Positions 5,330-7,623 of a stretch of 7,623 bases of DNA are shown piece by piece (the stretch's first letter is position 1; each line of letters begins with the position of its first letter). The stretch spans positions 1 through 7,623 of the forward strand of contig SKVC01000139.1 in the NCBI GenBank assembly GCA_007129655.1, given 5' to 3'. The translations under genes were made by a program, and so were the position numbers. Under the pieces are notes generated by a model. That model had not been told where the DNA came from. It saw nothing but the letters and a program-made list of their open reading frames with translations, and did no database searches. This DNA is from Thermoplasmata archaeon (GTDB lineage: Archaea > Thermoplasmatota > Thermoplasmata > Halarchaeoplasmatales > Halarchaeoplasmataceae).

Positions 5330-6337
5330 CTACTCTATGCTCATACCAGCGTTGGTAAGCTGTATGCTCTTCATCTTGTCCTCTTCCATCTCCATCATAG
5401 AACGGATGGCATCGACGTTTTCCGGGATGATATCACTTTCTTGATGTATGGCCTGATAATAGTACAGTGTACCGTCTTTTACCTGGGTACCGTCCTTCCA
5501 TACGGCTATCTCGTTCAGATCTCCACGGAAGTTTCCTCTATCTTTTGCCCATTCCATTATCTTCGCTGTGGAATCTACACCTTGGGATGCTTCGAAGAAC
5601 TTAATCCGTGGAGTTTTCTCCCACAATTTAAGGATGTGATCTGTATCGACGTCCTCTTTCAGATCGACTATAACGCTGTGTAGATGCATAAGAGTAGTTG
5701 GTACTTTAACTGCTGTAGTCTGGATATCGATATCCGGAACCACGCTCTGTACGTCGGGTCCGTGATGAGATGGAATGTTGAGGACAGGATCGATGGAATT
5801 TATCGGGCCTCTCTTGGTGTCCCATGGATCAGCACTTCTTCGTATCATAACTGCGTTGCATTTATCGAAGCCGATATCTACATGGATCGGATATAGTGTT
5901 CTTAGAAGACCGGTAGTATTGCATGAAACCACTCTTACGTAATCGGCACCATATGCCTCTTCGTAGTTTGCCATGGAATTGAAAGACAAACCGGTCAACG
6001 AATGCTTTTCTCCACCCTGCCAGATAGCTTTTATACCTGCTTTTTCAAAAGTTTCTTTATATCCTGCTCCCTTAGGTGTAGCATCGACGATGAGATCCGC
6101 AACTTCAAGCATCTCATCGAACATGCCCTCGACCGGTATATCTTTTTCATCGAATGCTTTAAGATATTTATCAGAGGCTGCATAGAAAGGGAATCCCTTT
6201 TCCGCCGCCAGCTCTGCTTCGTAGGTGGGAGTTCGCTTAGAAACACCTACGATTTCCATATCTTTCTGCTGGTCTACAGCGTCTGCTATCCGCTTGCCTA
6301 CCGTACCATATCCGTTGATTGCTACTTTTACCGACAT
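5330..6337 (-). CDS. gap: Type II (archaeal) glyceraldehyde-3-phosphate dehydrogenase
   Basis: A 335-residue protein from the ATG at 6337. The N-terminal Rossmann motif is VAINGYGTVGKRIADAV (5-21), followed by the cofactor-binding segment GVSKRTPTYEAE (31-42). The catalytic motif is VVSCNTTGLLR (137-146) with Cys139. The archaeal-specific segments MIRRSADPWDTKRGPINSID and IPSHHGPDVQSVVP follow, and the HLHS segment (218-221) lies where the archaeal catalytic histidine is expected. It is unrelated in detail to the bacterial GapA sequence. Known role: interconversion of glyceraldehyde 3-phosphate and 1,3-bisphosphoglycerate; in many archaea this enzyme serves mainly gluconeogenesis and accepts NADP+. 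An upstream in-frame ATG (6364) would add nine residues (MFSLLQGIK) with no ribosome binding site and no family match, so I chose 6337, which has AAGGGA 5 bases before it. It sits 57 bases after trx and 9 before purB. Its catalytic cysteine is not related to arsenic resistance. Confidence 0.95.
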   Translation of the reverse strand: MSVKVAINGYGTVGKRIADAVDQQKDMEIVGVSKRTPTYEAELAAEKGFPFYAASDKYLKAFDEKDIPVEGMFDEMLEVADLIVDATPKGAGYKETFEKAGIKAIWQGGEKHSLTGLSFNSMANYEEAYGADYVRVVSCNTTGLLRTLYPIHVDIGFDKCNAVMIRRSADPWDTKRGPINSIDPVLNIPSHHGPDVQSVVPDIDIQTTAVKVPTTLMHLHSVIVDLKEDVDTDHILKLWEKTPRIKFFEASQGVDSTAKIMEWAKDRGNFRGDLNEIAVWKDGTQVKDGTLYYYQAIHQESDIIPENVDAIRSMMEMEEDKMKSIQLTNAGMSIE

Positions 6338-6342
6338 TTTTA

Positions 6343-6358
6343 TCCCTTGAAGAAGGGA
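6343..6358 (-). promoter_or_regulatory. Hairpin over the GAPDH ribosome binding site
   Basis: In the message the sequence reads UCCCUU-CUUC-AAGGGA immediately before UAAAAAUG: a perfect 6-bp stem with a 4-base loop. The 3' arm AAGGGA is the only Shine-Dalgarno-like stretch before the gap start codon, 5 bases upstream of it, so folding would hide it. This could tune translation or act as a simple thermosensor. A 6-bp perfect stem with a tight loop is noteworthy but can arise by chance. Confidence 0.35.
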
Positions 6359-6394
6359 GAACATCGGGGCGGATAAGAATATTACGGTCGATTT

Positions 6395-6730
6395 TTACAT
6401 GAATTTCTTCAATTCCGATTTAAGAGAATCCTTGGGTAGAGCTCCTACCATTCTATGTACCATCTCACCGTCTTTGAACACAAGAAGCGTTGGGATCGAA
6501 CTGATACCGAAATCACCGCTTTTTTCTTTATTATCATCGACGTTAACCTTTCCAATGGCTACTTCTCCATGCATGTCCTCTGCCAATTCTTCGAGAACGG
6601 GGCCTACCATCTTGCAAGGACCGCACCATTCCGCCCAAAAATCGATCAAAGTTAGTGGGTATTTTTCTACGAACTCATCCATACTCTCGTCGTCCAGCTT
6701 TACCGGTTTATCCGGCCATTCTTTATTCAT
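6395..6730 (-). CDS. trxA: Thioredoxin
   Basis: A 111-residue protein with the standard thioredoxin fold pattern: LTLIDFWAEWCGPCKMVGPV (26-45) with the active-site pair Cys36/Cys39, GKVNVDDN (60-67), the cis-proline motif SSIPTLLVFKDGE (77-89; Pro80) and the closing GALPKDSLKSELKKF. No signal peptide or membrane segment, so cytoplasmic. Known role: reduces disulfides in client proteins, itself recharged by a thioredoxin reductase that is not in this window. It has a strong GAGGTG ribosome binding site (complement of 6737-6742) 6 bases before the ATG. It lies between Pelota and gap on the same strand. The classical WCGPC motif and length argue against glutaredoxin-like or DsbA-like proteins. 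No other cysteines are present. Confidence 0.95.
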   Translation of the reverse strand: MNKEWPDKPVKLDDESMDEFVEKYPLTLIDFWAEWCGPCKMVGPVLEELAEDMHGEVAIGKVNVDDNKEKSGDFGISSIPTLLVFKDGEMVHRMVGALPKDSLKSELKKFM

Positions 6731-6777
6731 TTTTTACACCTCGGTTTTGCAAATTAACTACATAAACGTTAGTCACC

Positions 6778-6794
6778 TAAATAAAGTTTTCCCG
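6778..6794 (-). promoter_or_regulatory. Probable BRE/TATA promoter of trx
   Basis: On the minus strand GCGGGAAAAC is followed by TTTATTTA (complement of 6778-6785), resembling the GGGGAAAA-plus-TATA arrangement before nfeD. Transcription would begin near 6756, leaving a leader of about 26 bases that includes the GAGGTG site. The element sits just after the Pelota stop codon, so trx may be transcribed independently as well as by read-through. A second AT-rich stretch, GTTTATG (complement of 6762-6768), is a weaker alternative. Confidence 0.45.
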
Positions 6795-6798
6795 CACA

Positions 6799-7623
6799 TC
6801 ACTCAATTTTATACCTCAAAAGTCCCGCCACTCCACCGAGAGCCTTCAGCTTTTCCCCACCCTCATGGGAACTGCCGATCACGATAACATCGCCCCCTAG
6901 CTGTTCTGCCTGCTTCATCATCTTTTCGCCCTTTTCCTCACGTACTCGTGTATCAAGTATGAGAAGCTTCTCGACAGCACCAACTTTGATGGCCTTTTCA
7001 ATGGAATCATCGCCGTAGGCGTAAGCTCCGTCCTTTTTGATCTCAGTCAGCACATCTTCAACCAAATTACATTCAAAAGATACACGATGACCTTCAAGTA
7101 CGGAGCGTTCTCGACCGCTCTTCAATACTTCATGGATACCGGTCAATCCTCCGACACCGGTAGGGATAACTTCTGAGTTGGAAACCATCTCCGGTTTATT
7201 CCTTTTTGCGTATTCAAAAAAATCTTCTTTGGTAAAACCGGGTCCGAGTATGACAACCGGATCTCCTGGCTCGATTATCGTTCTGAGAACTTTTATGACT
7301 TCTTCAAAAAGTTCGTCCATCGTCATTCTTTCTCCATCGTACATCTTCCCGCCCATGTTAGGCGAAAGATGGGCCATCTCTTTTACGCCATATTGACGCA
7401 TTATGGCGATGGTGATATCGTTTTGTTCCAAAGCCACAAATGTGATAACAGGTTTTTCACTTTCTTCGACGGCATCCTTCAGTCTATCGAGCTCGTGATT
7501 CTGCCATTCTTCTTTTTTTATAGATACTTCATCTCCTTCCGTTAAATTCAAGGTGTGATATGAACCGAGATCCTGAGGACCTGCAACTATGGTTCCTAAA
7601 ACCCTAAGTCTATCGGTAAACTC
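6799..7623 (-). CDS. pelA: Pelota/Dom34 ribosome-rescue factor, C-terminal part
   Basis: The open frame continues to the right edge (first visible residues EFTDRLRVLGTIVAGPQDLG), so about 274 residues are present and roughly 70-80 N-terminal ones are missing compared with the usual 340-360. Visible parts, numbered from the edge: the end of the Lsm-like N-terminal domain (to about 50), the central eRF1-like domain (about 57-185) with TFVALEQNDITIAIMRQYGV and VVILGPGFTKEDF, and the C-terminal domain (about 185-274) with AYAYGDDSIEKAIKVGAVEK and the typical ending ALGGVAGLLRYKIE. The GGQ motif of true release factors is absent, as expected for Pelota. Known role: enters the A site of stalled ribosomes with archaeal EF1A, then works with ABCE1 to split the subunits. 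It stands upstream of trx, gap and purB on the same strand. The assignment to Pelota rather than aRF1 is firm. Confidence 0.94.
   Translation of the reverse strand, partial: EFTDRLRVLGTIVAGPQDLGSYHTLNLTEGDEVSIKKEEWQNHELDRLKDAVEESEKPVITFVALEQNDITIAIMRQYGVKEMAHLSPNMGGKMYDGERMTMDELFEEVIKVLRTIIEPGDPVVILGPGFTKEDFFEYAKRNKPEMVSNSEVIPTGVGGLTGIHEVLKSGRERSVLEGHRVSFECNLVEDVLTEIKKDGAYAYGDDSIEKAIKVGAVEKLLILDTRVREEKGEKMMKQAEQLGGDVIVIGSSHEGGEKLKALGGVAGLLRYKIE

Noticed and set aside
5090..5683. A long open frame of 197 codons on the plus strand, opposite purB and gap
   Set aside because: It lies entirely antisense to two well-identified genes and crosses their junction. The peptide is cysteine- and phenylalanine-rich, with no family resemblance and no ribosome binding site. 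It is a shadow of the coding strand.
5330..6337. GAPDH as part of an ArsJ-type arsenate detoxification pair with the arsenic operon
   Set aside because: The ArsJ system uses a bacterial-type GAPDH next to an arsJ transporter gene. This enzyme is the archaeal type II form, lies on the opposite strand with purB, and no ArsJ is present.
6338..6364. Upstream in-frame ATG that would lengthen GAPDH by nine residues
   Set aside because: No ribosome binding site precedes it, and the extra residues MFSLLQGIK do not match the family, whose members start right before the VAINGYG strand.
7549..7551. TTG as the start codon of the Pelota gene
   Set aside because: The frame is open upstream to the window edge and encodes recognisable Pelota N-terminal sequence (DRLRVLGTIVAGPQDLGSYH), so this is an internal leucine.
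1..7623. CRISPR arrays, tRNA or rRNA genes, insertion sequences, attachment sites
   Set aside because: None seen. The only tandem repeat is coding (slipin hendecads), and the gaps between genes are too short to hold such elements.

Overview
The window is archaeal chromosome. The clearest markers are a Pelota (Dom34) translation-rescue factor, a type II (archaeal) glyceraldehyde-3-phosphate dehydrogenase, TATA/BRE-like promoter elements about 25 bases upstream of genes that lack a Shine-Dalgarno (leaderless starts), and GGTG/GAGG-type ribosome binding sites elsewhere. The genes resemble euryarchaeal or Thermoplasmatota-like homologues, but I cannot fix the lineage from sequence alone. Coding density is very high: four same-strand gene groups, no non-coding gap longer than about 105 bases, and no RNA genes, insertion sequences or CRISPR arrays seen.

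Layout. (1) 1-120, minus: the first 40 codons of pdxS (PLP synthase lyase subunit), running off the left edge. A divergent promoter region (121-223) separates it from the next group. (2) 224-1824, plus: a two-gene operon of a short NfeD membrane protein and an SPFH/stomatin-type slipin, coupled by a TAATG overlap. The slipin carries five 11-residue repeats that are also visible as 33-bp DNA repeats. (3) 1909-3927, plus: an arsenic-type operon of an ArsR-family repressor, an ACR3 arsenite efflux permease (TTG start) and a calcineurin-like metallophosphoesterase. All three overlap their neighbours by 4-8 bases. A TATA box and an imperfect palindrome covering the predicted transcription start lie in front of it. 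(4) 3992-7623, minus: Pelota (running off the right edge), thioredoxin, GAPDH and adenylosuccinate lyase (purB), probably read right to left as one or more transcripts. Groups 3 and 4 converge at 3928-3991.

How the genes work together. NfeD and slipin are expected to form a membrane-microdomain scaffold. ArsR should hold the promoter at 1872-1910 shut until arsenite or antimonite binds, after which ACR3 exports the oxyanion; the role of the tightly coupled phosphoesterase is unknown and is the best candidate here for something not well described. The minus-strand group is housekeeping: stalled-ribosome rescue, thiol-disulfide exchange, gluconeogenesis/glycolysis and purine synthesis. I found no clear evidence of a wholly new system. 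The points most worth a second look are the phosphoesterase in the arsenic operon, the altered cysteine set of the ArsR, the slipin repeats and C-terminal extension, and a hairpin over the GAPDH ribosome binding site.
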